DNA of 64,000 nucleotides from CBDDEH01 sp965226865 (GCA_965226865.1 CBDDEH010000004.1:1674001-1738000), one strand, 5' to 3'. Numbered from the stretch's first letter, positions 1 through 8,543 are shown. The notes: generated by a model not told the origin, from the sequence alone. A program made the numbers and translations.

Positions 1-2
1 TG

Positions 3-455
3 AATGAGGCGGGCCGGACCGAATTCATCGCGAGGCAGCTTCTGAGACGATACGGCGTGGTCTTCCCCCGCTTGCTGACGAGGGAGGCTCACGTGCCGCC
101 GTGGCGCGACCTGGTGCGGGTGTACAGGCGGCTTGAAGCTCGGGGTGAGATACGCGGCGGCCGCTTCGTGGCCGGCTTTTCAGGGGAGCAATATGCTGTA
201 CCCGAGGCGGTGCAACAGATCAGGGCCATACGGCGCAAGAAAACCGAAGGAACGCTGGTCACCGTGAACGGGTCGGACCCGCTGAACCTGGTCGGGATTC
301 TGACACCCGGCCAGAAGGTGTCCTCGGTGCCCTCCAACCGGATCATGTATCGGGACGGGGTGCCCGTCGCTGTGTCGGTCTCTGGCCAGATCACATATCT
401 CGAAACCACCGACGGCGCGGCCCAAGCCGCCGCCGAGCTCGCTTTCAGGCTATGA
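3..455 (+). CDS. Lhr-type ATP-dependent helicase, C-terminal end (cut by window start)
   Basis: The frame is open from the first bases of the window, so this is the last ~150 residues of a larger protein. The tail LEARGEIRGGRFVAGFSGEQ followed by YAVPEAVQQIR is typical of the extreme C-terminus of Lhr-family superfamily 2 helicases. In that family it belongs to the winged-helix/Lhr-core region that follows the helicase domains. Known Lhr proteins unwind RNA:DNA or DNA duplexes in repair. The ATPase motifs lie outside the window and cannot be checked. Its stop overlaps the start of the next gene in an ATGA arrangement, so it is translationally coupled to the DUF488 gene and probably heads an operon with it. 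Confidence 0.75.
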   Translation, partial: NEAGRTEFIARQLLRRYGVVFPRLLTREAHVPPWRDLVRVYRRLEARGEIRGGRFVAGFSGEQYAVPEAVQQIRAIRRKKTEGTLVTVNGSDPLNLVGILTPGQKVSSVPSNRIMYRDGVPVAVSVSGQITYLETTDGAAQAAAELAFRL

Positions 456-937
456 AAGTTCTCACGATAGGGCATTCAAACCAAACGTTGGAATCTTTTC
501 TGGAGCTATTAACCGACAACGGCATCGAGGTGCTTGTAGATATACGTTGCCAACCGTACTCAAAGTATTCAAACCAGTTCAACGCGAGAAACCTCAAAGA
601 TTCTTTACCTGACCTGAATATCAAGTATCTATATCTCGGGAAAGAACTGGGTGGCAAACCGGATGAACCCCGTTTCTACGACCAGAAGCGTCGCGCCTTA
701 TATGATGAACTAGCGAAAACTGAGCCATTTATTCAAGGAGTAGAAAGATTAAAGTCTGGAATCGAAAAATTCCGTGTTGCCATTATGTGTAGCGAGGAAG
801 ATCCAACAGACTGCCACAGAAAACTGTTGATCGGTGAAGTTCTGTCAAAGGCAGGCGTACAGAATCATCACATCAGGGGAGACGGTCGGGTTCAAACCGA
901 TGAAGAGTTAGAGGAAGAACACGCAAAACGAAGATGA
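452..937 (+). CDS. DUF488 domain protein, first of two
   Basis: This is a 161-residue protein opening with KVLTIGHSNQTLESF, the usual N-terminus of the DUF488 family, followed by VLVDIRCQPYSKYSNQF. The family's C-terminal signature appears as CSEEDPTDCHRKLL. Full length is normal for the family. The biochemical role of DUF488 is not settled; it is often found beside nucleic-acid genes. The start overlaps the stop of the upstream Lhr-type helicase by four bases, and a second DUF488 frame begins before this one ends. A functional link to the helicase is inferred from coupling alone. Confidence 0.85.
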   Translation: MKVLTIGHSNQTLESFLELLTDNGIEVLVDIRCQPYSKYSNQFNARNLKDSLPDLNIKYLYLGKELGGKPDEPRFYDQKRRALYDELAKTEPFIQGVERLKSGIEKFRVAIMCSEEDPTDCHRKLLIGEVLSKAGVQNHHIRGDGRVQTDEELEEEHAKRR

Positions 938-1415
938 AGGTTCGCAAATAGCGTTATTTGAGAGCCCAAGGGAGATCAGCAAAGCCTATTCGATCGGCTT
1001 CACGAAGAGGCGGGCCGAAGACTTCTTCGAAACCCTAAAGCAAGCTGGCATAAGGCGGCTCGTCGATGTTCGTCTAAACAATTCCTCCCAACTGGCCGGA
1101 TTTACGAAGCGTGAGGACCTCCCCTATTTTCTAGAAAAACTGTGCGGTGTGGAATACGAGCACCAACTCCTGTTTGCTCCCACCGACAACATATTTAATG
1201 ACTACCGAAAGAAAAAAGGCGAGTGGCAAGATTATGAAAGTCGATTTTTGCAACTTATCGCAGAGCGCAAAATCGAAGAACAGATCGACCGCCGAATCTT
1301 TGACGTACCCACTGTCCTGCTTTGCACCGAGCCGACGGCCGACCATTGTCATAGGCGACTTGTCCTAGAGTACCTTCGTGGCAAATGGGGCAACTTTGAA
1401 ATAGTGCACCTGTGA
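912..1415 (+). CDS. DUF488 domain protein, second copy, no canonical start codon
   Basis: The reading frame is open from just after a TAG at 909-911 to the stop at 1415. It encodes a second DUF488 protein: SQIALFESPREISKAYSIGF, then a Val-Asp-Val-Arg segment (LVDVRLNNSSQLAGF) and the closing LCTEPTADHCHRRLV. Homology clearly begins well before the only in-frame GTG (1149), which lies mid-domain. No ATG, GTG or TTG exists in frame between the TAG and 1149. Either a rare start such as ATA/ATC/ACG is used, translation shifts +1 from the end of the first DUF488 gene, or an indel is present. The protein is closer to the SIGFTKR-type DUF488 subgroup than to its neighbour, so the two are not recent duplicates. 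The start given is the first open codon, not a chosen start. Confidence 0.65.
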   Translation, partial: RKNTQNEDEGSQIALFESPREISKAYSIGFTKRRAEDFFETLKQAGIRRLVDVRLNNSSQLAGFTKREDLPYFLEKLCGVEYEHQLLFAPTDNIFNDYRKKKGEWQDYESRFLQLIAERKIEEQIDRRIFDVPTVLLCTEPTADHCHRRLVLEYLRGKWGNFEIVHL

Positions 1416-1419
1416 CAAT

Positions 1420-2114
1420 ATGCGGATCACCGTCAACCATCTAACAAGGATGCAGCCCGGTTATATCTGTGTTGCTGGAATAGACCCAAGCAACAATAAG
1501 CACATCCGGCTAGTAACCTTGCGTGCGAGGCTCCGTACTGATTCATTGAAACATGTAGAGGCCCGTTCGAGATGGCGTCCGTCGTTGACCTGGGAGGCAC
1601 CAGATATAGAGGGACTCCTCCGGAGACCAGGATCATCTCATCTATCCCCCTAAAGCCCGCTGGAGCGAGGCTCTGTCTGACAGTGATTTTTGGAAGCTGT
1701 TGCTGAATATATCAATACAGCTTGGCGGATATTTTCGGAGCAGACCTCCAGCGCCACGGCAGGACTTTCATTGTACAGGTTGGAACAGGAACAGCATCTT
1801 TGGGCTGCTTACTTCCAAGTAAATCGCCACGTGTGCGGATAGACTCTAACAACAAGGTCCGGATGTTGCTGTCAGATGAGGTTTCTACAGTTGACTTGCC
1901 CGTCAACGACTTACGTTTATACGGAGATGATCAACAGACCCCAAAAGAGGATATGGTAGACGACGTTAATGATCGAATAAACAAGGGTATCGGGTTGATC
2001 CTCAGTCTTGGTTTAGGACGAGCCTGGCGAAAACCAGATGATACGGCTCCTCGCCATTGGCTACAGGTGAACAATTTGCACTTAGAAGATAACCCGACCT
2101 GGACATTTGGGTAA
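1420..2114 (+). pseudogene. Broken dual-OB-like domain protein (three frameshifts)
   Basis: The locus starts with ATG 1420 (MRITVNHLTRMQPGYICVAG). The coherent protein then moves through frames: GPFEMASVVDLGGTRYRG near 1560-1625, ARWSEALSDSDFWKLL near 1655-1700, and LADIFGADLQRHGRT from 1722 to the stop at 2114 (RHWLQVNNLHLEDNPTW). At least three indels are needed to read it as one protein of about 230 residues. I recall this family as a small protein with two OB-like halves that accompanies DUF488 pairs; the name is tentative. It follows the second DUF488 gene by 4 bases and would complete a helicase-DUF488-DUF488-OB operon. A fragment of its 3' end recurs at 2437-2508. Confidence 0.55.
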
Positions 2115-2310
2115 GTTTGATGCCTAGTCCAGCCCCAACGCCTCGCGGAGGGCGGCGATCTGGTCCAGGTGCTCCCGCCAGTGCTGCAGAAATAGCCCAT
2201 CGAGCATTCTCTGAGCGCTCCATTCCTCGGTCTCCGAACGAATGATGAGGTTGAGAAGGACAGTACGCTCGGACAGCTCGGCATCCGAGACTGAGTCGAG
2301 AGCGCTCTCC

Positions 2311-2436
2311 ACGGTCGGGTTTGTTCTGTGGCAGCATCTATTGGGTGCTCCTTGTTTCCGGGCGGGTTTCTGTTCATTATCCCAGAAGCACAGGAGCGCC
2401 TTCTTGCCGCTTCAGGACGCTAACCCGACGCTTCCG
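2311..2436 (-). mobile_element. IS1380-type element, left-end remnant (copy 1)
   Basis: On the minus strand this holds the start of a transposase (CTGCCACAGAACAAACCCG) and the leader before it. The leader includes CACCCAATAGATGCTGCC and CTGGGATAAT. It matches the intact element at 58888-60592 closely, but lacks about seven bases between GTT and CATTATCCC and most of the terminal repeat. Confidence 0.7.
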
Positions 2437-2620
2437 GGTTTAGGACGAGCCTGGCGAAAACCAGATGATACGGCTCCGCCATTGGCTACAGGTGAACAAT
2501 TTGCGCGAGCGCTCCATTCCTCGGTCTCCGAACGAATGATGAGGTTGAGAAGGACAGTACGCTCGGACAGCTCGGCATCCGAGACTGAGTCGAGAGCGCT
2601 CTCCAGACCTGCCAGAACGG

Positions 2621-2826
2621 CGAGGTCAAGGTGATGGTCGACTCCCGCAGGCCCAGGTGCCGGGCTAGGTCAGGCCGGCATTCCGATGGTCGTCAAAGAG
2701 GATGTGGCAGCATCTATTGGGTGCTCCTTTCCGGGCGGGTTTCTTCCAAAACCATTATCCCAGAAGCACAGGAGCGTCTTGCCGCTTCAGGACGCTAACC
2801 CGACGCCCTCCTTCGGTGGATTCGGG
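2621..2826 (-). mobile_element. IS1380-type element, left-end remnant (copy 2)
   Basis: Read on the minus strand, this is the terminal repeat CCCGAATCCACCGAAGGA, a ~45-bp spacer, the CTGGGATAATGGTTTTGG leader, and the first ~35 transposase codons with several internal deletions. The ~45 bp between the terminal repeat and the leader differ strongly from the intact copy near 58.9 kb. It therefore derives from a related but distinct element. It splits the DinB-like gene. Confidence 0.75.
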
Positions 2827-3216
2827 TTTAGGACGATTTCCAGGGCCTGTCGCTCTTCTGTCATATTGGTGGCATGGCTTCGAACGTCGATGGGTTGGGT
2901 GCTTCCCTTTAAGGCCGCCCGGACGGCCATGTGCAAGCCGCCTACGGGCGTGTCTACCAGATGATAGACCACCTCTCTGGCACACCATTCGTTTTCGTCG
3001 GGTTTCCAGTCGAGGCAGTAGTCCATGCCGTCCAGCAGTTCGGCATGCCGACCGCGGACGATTTTGATCTCCGCCAGGAAACTATCTCGTTGGGTTGTCA
3101 TAGTCTGTGTTCCTTAGACAGGCTCAAGATACGCGAAGTGCCGCTCTCCTTCGACAACGCTCAGGATGAGCGGATTGATATGGGCCGTGCCCGCTTATGG
3201 TGATCCGCCTGAGGCG

Positions 3217-3365
3217 GACGAACCATGAGACCCTTTCGACCATACCCCTGACAGGAATAGTTGGGGGACACCCCCAGACCCCCGGCCTGGCCAGGAAGGG
3301 AAGGAAAAGTGTGGAGGACACCCCCACACACCCCCGCCATCCCGATTTGTCGGGATGGACTCCCC
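3217..3365 (+). repeat. C-rich intergenic repeat, copy 1
   Basis: This shares ordered blocks with the copy at 4347-4470: GACGAACCATGAG, TTTCGACCAT, TTGGGGGACACCCCCA, and a closing hairpin CCATCCCGA/TCGGGATGG. It lies downstream of galU. The blocks GGGGGACACCCCC and CATCCCGA/TCGGGATG can each fold, so this may be a REP/MITE-like element. No gene is seen at 3102-3385. Confidence 0.7.
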
Positions 3366-3385
3366 TTGCATTAGCAATGGGTACA

Positions 3386-4237
3386 TTATGAGATATCTTC
3401 CAGCAGTTTGAGGACATCGGCCCGGGTATCCTGCCGGTGGAGGCCAACCTGGAGGGACGCCTTCAGCAACCCCAGCGGCGTCCCACCATCCAGCCGCACG
3501 CCCTCAAACTGGTAGGCGTATAAGTCCTGCTGTTGGAGCAGCAGCGCCATGCCGTCGGTTATCTGAATCTCACCTTTGGCCCCGGGTTTGGTGTTCTCCA
3601 GGCACCCGAATATCTCGGGGGTGAGGACGTACCTTCCTACTATAGCAAGGTTGGAGGGAGCATCGGCGGGGTCCGGCTTCTCCACTAGGCCGTTGACCTT
3701 GGAGACCCGCTCTTCGACCGCCGAGGAGTCTACCACACCATAGGCCTTTACGGCTTCCATGGGGATCGCTTCGACCGCGACGACGCTGGCCCCATATTTT
3801 TCGAAGACTGACAGCATCTGCTGGGTGGCCCCTGGGTCGTGCAGGATAACGTCGTCAGGTAGGATCACCAGAAAGGGCTCGTTTCCAACAGCCTGTTTGG
3901 CGGTGAGGACGGCGTGACCCAATCCCAGCGGCTGCTCCTGAATCACATAGGAGACCTCGGCCAGTGAAGATACGTGGCGAACCTGGTCGAGGAAATCGCT
4001 ATTTTGTAGATACTTTTCCAAAGCCGTATCGGGGGCGAAGTAGTGGGCCAGACCCTCCTTGCCATGGGAGGTGACTATGATCACCTGCTCGATGCCGGCC
4101 GCCACAGCCTCCTCCACCCCGTACTGGATAAGGGGCTTGTCGAAAAGGGGCAGCAGCTCCTTCGGGACGGACTTGGTGGTCGGGAGAAAGCGGGTGCCCA
4201 GGCCTGCTGCCGGAACGACAACTTTGCGGACTTTCAT
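3386..4237 (-). CDS. galU: UTP--glucose-1-phosphate uridylyltransferase
   Basis: This cytoplasmic nucleotidyltransferase makes UDP-glucose from UTP and glucose-1-phosphate for envelope polysaccharides. The N-terminal signature VVPAAGLGTRFLPTTKSVPK and PLFDKPLIQYGVEEA are complete. ILPDDVI marks the metal-binding region, and VEKPDPADAPSNLAIVGRYV is the conserved late motif. At 283 residues it is a normal length. I chose ATG 4237 because AGGAGG sits five bases upstream; an ATG ten codons earlier has no such site. It is a single-gene unit with its own promoter at 4258-4286, and it is flanked on both sides by copies of the same C-rich repeat in the same orientation. Confidence 0.95.
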   Translation of the reverse strand: MKVRKVVVPAAGLGTRFLPTTKSVPKELLPLFDKPLIQYGVEEAVAAGIEQVIIVTSHGKEGLAHYFAPDTALEKYLQNSDFLDQVRHVSSLAEVSYVIQEQPLGLGHAVLTAKQAVGNEPFLVILPDDVILHDPGATQQMLSVFEKYGASVVAVEAIPMEAVKAYGVVDSSAVEERVSKVNGLVEKPDPADAPSNLAIVGRYVLTPEIFGCLENTKPGAKGEIQITDGMALLLQQQDLYAYQFEGVRLDGGTPLGLLKASLQVGLHRQDTRADVLKLLEDIS

Positions 4238-4257
4238 CAGGCCTCCTGACGCGGCCC

Positions 4258-4286
4258 ATTCTAGCACCCAGCCTTATTCTGAACAA
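4258..4286 (-). promoter_or_regulatory. Predicted sigma70-type promoter of galU
   Basis: On the minus strand, TTGTTC, a 17-base spacer and TAGAAT end about 20 bases before the galU ATG. This leaves a short leader that carries AGGAGG. Confidence 0.5.
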
Positions 4287-4346
4287 GGAATCTCACCCTT
4301 CTTCGTCTTTCCAAGAAGGATCAGGACATCCCACGTCGCCTGGTTT

Positions 4347-4470
4347 GACGAACCATGAGGTTTCGACCATCCCCCTTGCCCTCTTCCTCCAGGAAGGGGG
4401 CATTGAAAGTGTAATTGGGGGACACCCCCACACCCCCGCCATCCCGACTCGTCGGGATGGACACCCCCGG
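4347..4470 (+). repeat. C-rich intergenic repeat, copy 2
   Basis: This is a direct copy of the repeat at 3217-3365, here upstream of galU. It carries the same blocks and the closing hairpin CATCCCGACTCGTCGGGATG. Apart from this element and the galU promoter, I see nothing coding in 4238-4639. Confidence 0.7.
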
Positions 4471-4639
4471 TGATAGTCGCACGGTAGGGCCTCGGACAGA
4501 CTCGCCACAAATCTTGAATCCTTGCTCTCCCCCTAGTTCTACAGTAGCTGTCTCGAGCTTGGGTGTGGCTTGCGACTTCAGGTAGGGCAATGGTATAGTC
4601 CCTCTATCTGCTGACCGAATCGCCGGTGGATGTCGCAAT

Positions 4640-6887
4640 ATGCGCAGAACCCGACGTATAAGCTTTTTACGCCCTTCCCCTTATCTTGGCCCTTGCGCTG
4701 AGTTTTTCCTTCATCATGGCCGCTGGTGGTGGAGGCTCAGGCTCCGCGTCTGACCCCGACCCTGACGTCTCGCCATCATCGATTGGCGTGGACCCATTGG
4801 TTATCGACGTCGTCCTGGATCGGGACGAGACGACAAGCGAGCAATTCACCATCAGCAACAATGGCGAAGAGACCTTCTTCTTCGACTTCAACATCATCGA
4901 CACAACCGATTCGCCTAGACCGGGCCCGCTGGGATCAATTGACACTGGCCCGAAGGCCGTACCTCTTAACGACGACTTTCCAGGCACGGTCGTGAGGGAG
5001 CCTTCTTTCATTGACACACAGGATACAACTGAGGCCACAATTGAACCTGACGAAGAATTTTGTAGAGGTTTCACGGTAAGCTCAACTGTCTGGTACAACG
5101 TGACTCCTGCGGAAGATGGATTGATCACCGCCCATCTCCAGGTTCCTTTCACGGGTGAAGGTTCCATAAGCGCCATTACCGGCCGTTTTCCGAACATTGA
5201 CGTCAAATGTGACTTGATCGACGGCGGCCATGCTGAGATATCGTTCCGGGGTCTTGCAGGTCGTACCTACTACTTCCAGGCCGGTGGCAGATTTGGGTGT
5301 AAATTCATGAATTTACACCCTAGATGTGTCTGGCGGCATAGGGAACGACCTCACCTGGGTTTCGGTCGACCCTGACTTCGGCCTGGTTTCTCCCGGGGGC
5401 AGTCAGGATATCTCGCTGAACTTCGATTCGGCAGGCCTGGGCCCAGGCGTCTACACGGCCGAACTCCTGGTCAACAGCGACGCCCCGGACGACCCCCAGC
5501 CCGTTGTGGTACAGGTGAGTTTGACCGTTGAACCGCCCGAGATAACCGTCGATCCATTGTCCCTAGACAAAGCGATGCCCCAGACCAGGTTGATACCGAA
5601 GCCCTCGCTATAGGAAACATGGGCCCAGGGACCCTGGTATACGAAATCGAGGTCCTGGAGATTGGGACAACTACCGTAGAGCAAGCTGGAGACACCCTGG
5701 CACCCATAGACGTGCTTGTGGTTGGTAACGTAGCTGAACCGGCCCATATCATCGGTTTTCTGGAGCCCTTCCCTGAAATTGGAGTCGTTGATTATTTCGA
5801 CGCCAGCGTGTTGAAACCCCTGCCCCCTTTCATGCACGCCTATGATGCTGTGATCGTGACATCTACTGTTGGAACGCGTTGGGCTGAAGGACCGATAGGC
5901 ATCGGCGCTGTGATGTATTTTCAAGTGGAACAGGGTGGAAGGGTTCTCCAGATGTCTTCTTCCTTTGACTCAGACGGCCTGTGGGGACTGGGTGGCCTAT
6001 GGATTTCCGAGGGCTCTGGTGCCATCATGAACGCCCCCAGCGATAGTCTCGATACGTGGTCCCTCAGGGCGTTTGATGCGACCCACCCCATAATGGAAGG
6101 AGTTTCAGGCCTAACTGGCAGACGTGCTTTCTTCACGGACATCGCGACCGACGCCACGTGGGTAGCAGACTGGGACACTGGAGAGCCCCTGGTGGCTACG
6201 AGGGGACATCGATCCGGGCCAGGGGTCGAGACGATAAGCGGGTGCGTCGTTGGTATAAATGCCTCCCCGCACGAGGGTCACTGGGGTGGCGACCTGCCGA
6301 CATTAGTACGCAACAGTCTGGTTTGGCTTATGGACTGCCCGGGGGGAGGGGGCGGCAGAACCCACATACCCTGGCTCAGTGTGGACCCGGGCGTAGCTAC
6401 CGTGGCGCCCGACGGGAGCCTTGACCTGATGTTAACTTTTGATTCGGAAGGTCTGGACGTAGGCACCTATAACGCCCAAATAGTTATCAAAAGCGACGAC
6501 CCTGCCAACCCGGAAGTGACAGCCACCGTGCTCTTGGACGTCGAATTGGCCAGCGTGTCAGGCACCATACTGCTGCAAGGCCGGCCTGAAGGCGACCACG
6601 ACGGGACCACAGTGCTGTTTGTCGGACCGGAAACAGTGACGACAGAGACCGACGAGAACGGGAACTTCTCCGTAGTCCTGACGACGGGAACCTATACGGT
6701 TATAGCTACGCACAGGAACTATCTCCCAGCTCAGACCGACGTGGATATCGGATTCCCAGATGGAGGGTCGGTGTTCGGAACGCTCCTGGTCGGTGATCTT
6801 AACGGCAACGAAGTCATCAACATTTACGACGTGTCCCTCTTGGGCAGCAACATGGGTGAAACAGAGAGCCAGTTGCAGATCCAGTAG
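4640..6887 (+). pseudogene. Secreted multidomain protein, copy 1 (three frameshifts)
   Basis: ATG 4640 (MRRTRRISFL) opens a signal-peptide-like start. The hydrophobic part (LALALSFSFIMAA) is in another frame from 4686, so one shift lies near 4650-4680. Then come a BACON/ASH-like β-sandwich (SSIGVDPLVIDVVLDRD), a pre-peptidase-like domain (WYNVTPAEDGLITAHL), and a second β-sandwich (LTWVSVDPDFGLVSPGG). Shifts at ~5295-5320 and ~5575 separate these from the rest. From 5619 an inserted α/β domain follows (VLVVGNVAEPAHIIGFLEPF, YDAVIVTSTVGTRW; ThuA/glutamine-amidotransferase-like, tentative). After it come another β-sandwich, a carboxypeptidase-regulatory-like domain (SGTILLQGRPEGDHDGTTV) and a dockerin-like calcium motif (GDLNGNEVINIYDV). 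It is probably extracellular. The next gene is its paralog without the α/β insert. Confidence 0.65.
5295..5320. repeat. Perfect 26-bp palindrome at a frameshift
   Basis: GGGTGTAAATTCA is followed at once by its exact reverse complement. The coding frame of the secreted protein changes within this sequence. Removing four central bases (ATGA) would restore ...GCKFIYTLDVSGG, which matches the paralog's ...GYKDQSFTLDVAGG. Confidence 0.9.
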
Positions 6888-6946
6888 ATAGGAGATGGAA
6901 ATAGTTCCGCTAATCGAAAAAGCGAGTCGTCGGTGGATGTTGCACT

Positions 6947-8465
6947 ATGCGTAGGACAGTGCTCTTAAGCCTATGCGGCGTTTTGCTTGCCCTGGCGCTG
7001 ACGCTGAGCTTGCCCCTCATCGCGGCCGCTTCCGATGGGGCCTCACGCTCGGTGTCTGACCAGGACATTGACGTGTCGCCATCCTCGATCGGCGTGGACC
7101 CGTTGGTTATCGACGTCATCCTGGACAGGGACCAGGTCGCAAGCGAGCAGTTCACCATCAGCAACAGTGGCCCCGAGACCCTGTTCTTCGACTTTAACAT
7201 CGTCGACACCACCCCGGGCCTGTCAGGGTCAACTGACATTGGCCTGGAGGCGGCACCGTCGAACGACGACTTCCCGGGAAAGGTCGTGACTGAGTCTTCG
7301 TTCACCGACGGGCAGAACATAATTGACGCAACACTTGAACCCAACGAATATCGAGGTTGCCGCCCAAGTGGCCAAGGGGGACCCATAAACCATAGTGTTT
7401 GGTACAACGTGACTCCTGCGGAAGATGGGACGATCACCGCCGAAATAGTAGTTCCAACCACGGGTGAAAGTTCCCTAGCCGCATTCACTGGCAGTCCGCT
7501 TGCTTTTATCGATTGTGACTACCATGGCTTACAGGCTCCCGCGCAAATTCCCACTGAGATATCGTTCCCGGGTCTTGCAGGTCATACCTACTACTTCCAG
7601 GCAGGTGGAGTAACCGGCTACAAAGACCAAAGTTTCACGCTGGACGTGGCCGGCGGCATAGGTAACGACCTCACCTGGGTTTCGGTCGACCCCGGAAGGA
7701 CTAGACCGCCGAGCTCCTGGTCAACAGCGACGCCCGGACGACACCCAGCCTGTCGTGGTCCAGATCAGCTTGACCGTATCACCGCCTGAGATAGCCGTCG
7801 ACCCCTTGTCCTTCGACAAATCCATGAACCCCGACCAGGTCGAGATCGAAACCCTCAACGTAGAAAACCTGGCCCAGGGGACCCTGGCCTTCGAAATCGA
7901 GGTCGTAGAGGTCGCGGGCGTACCCTGGCTCAGTGTGGTGCCGGACGCAGGCACAGTGGAGCCTGGTGGGGACAGGGACCTGGCCGTAACCTTTGATACG
8001 GCTGGCCTGGACGTAGGCACCTATAACGCCCAAATACTTATCAAAAGCAACGACCCTGCCAACCCGGAAGTGACAGCGACCGTACTCCTGGACGTCGGAT
8101 TGGTTGGACTGTCAGGCACCATACGGCTGCAAGGCCGGCCTGCGGGCGAACATGATGGGACAACAGTGATGTTTACCGAACCGGAAACAGTGACGACAGA
8201 GACCGATGAAAACGGTAACTTCTCCGTGGTCCTGACGACGGGAACCTATACGGTGACAGCTACGCACAGGAACTATCTGCCCGCCGAGAACGTTGTAGAC
8301 CTGGAACTTCCCGGTGGAGATTCGGTCGGCCTGGCCGAGCCAGTAGTGTCTGGAATGCTTCTGGTGGGCGACCTGAACGGCGATGAAATCATCGACCACT
8401 ACGACCTTATGCTTGCGGCCAGCAACCAGGGCGAAACAGAGAGCCAGCTGCAGCTCCAGCCCTGA
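6947..8465 (+). pseudogene. Secreted multidomain protein, copy 2 (frameshifted)
   Basis: ATG 6947 gives a clear signal peptide (MRRTVLLSLCGVLLALALTL then a cut after IAAAS). The domain order follows copy 1: β-sandwich (SSIGVDPLVIDVILDRD), pre-peptidase-like domain (WYNVTPAEDGTITAEI), β-sandwich, second β-sandwich (VPWLSVVPDAGTVEPGG), regulatory-like domain (SGTIRLQGRPAGEHDGTTV) and dockerin-like motif (GDLNGDEIIDHYDL). About 90 bases present in copy 1 are missing near 7695, where SVDPG joins directly to the AELLVNSDA region. One further base is lost near 7732, and the frame resumes at ~7745. It lacks the α/β insert of copy 1. The encoded protein would probably be cell-surface. The function is unknown. 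Confidence 0.65.
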
Positions 8466-8509
8466 TGTAGGCAGAACTCGCTTCGCTGGCGTGGGTGGTG
8501 AGCGTCGAT

Positions 8510-8537
8510 TGACATTGGGTTTTGGCTCGAATAGGAT
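8510..8537 (+). promoter_or_regulatory. Promoter of the SRP RNA gene
   Basis: TTGACA, a 16-base spacer and TAGGAT end seven bases before the predicted 5' end of the SRP RNA. Confidence 0.7.
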
Positions 8538-8543
8538 TGACGT

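Larger units (their letters stand above)
2010..2836. repeat. Imperfect tandem duplication (two ~400-bp units)
   Basis: Two head-to-tail units start at 2010 and 2437 and stop at 2836. Each contains, in order, the end of the dual-OB gene, the end of the DinB-like gene, and the left end of an IS1380-type element. The 12-mer GGTTTAGGACGA occurs at 2010, 2437 and 2825, exactly at the unit boundaries, so the duplication joins at this microhomology. The units differ by many small and medium deletions, and a different part is missing from each. For example, unit 2 lacks most of the DinB tail but keeps more of the IS. Replication slippage or a misassembled repeat graph could both produce this. Confidence 0.75.
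2124..3101 (-). pseudogene. DinB-like four-helix protein, interrupted by IS remnant
   Basis: The N-terminal half lies at 3101-2837 (SFLAEIKIVRGRHAELLDGM, then EWCAREVVYHLVDTPVGG and MTEERQALEIVL). The C-terminal half lies at 2312-2124 (LSERTVLLNLIIRSETEEW ... HWREHLDQIAALREALGLD). The halves fit one DinB-superfamily protein of ~170 residues, a fold seen in metal-dependent thiol S-transferase-type enzymes. Between them are IS1380-type end sequences and a second, shorter copy of the C-terminal region (2509-2612). That copy keeps a few extra codons (VLAGLE) missing from the first. The gene is non-functional as read. The insertion point is marked by the IS terminal sequence running straight into codon LEIVL. 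Confidence 0.65.

Noticed and set aside
3130..3180. CTTCGACAACGCTCAGGATG element after the DinB-like gene
   Set aside because: Resembles a dispersed repeat I recall from related genomes, but only one copy lies in the window, so it cannot be supported as a repeat here.
3238..3360. Repeated C-rich blocks that could suggest a CRISPR array
   Set aside because: Only two copies over 1 kb apart, blocks of unequal spacing, no regular repeat-spacer pattern and no cas genes.
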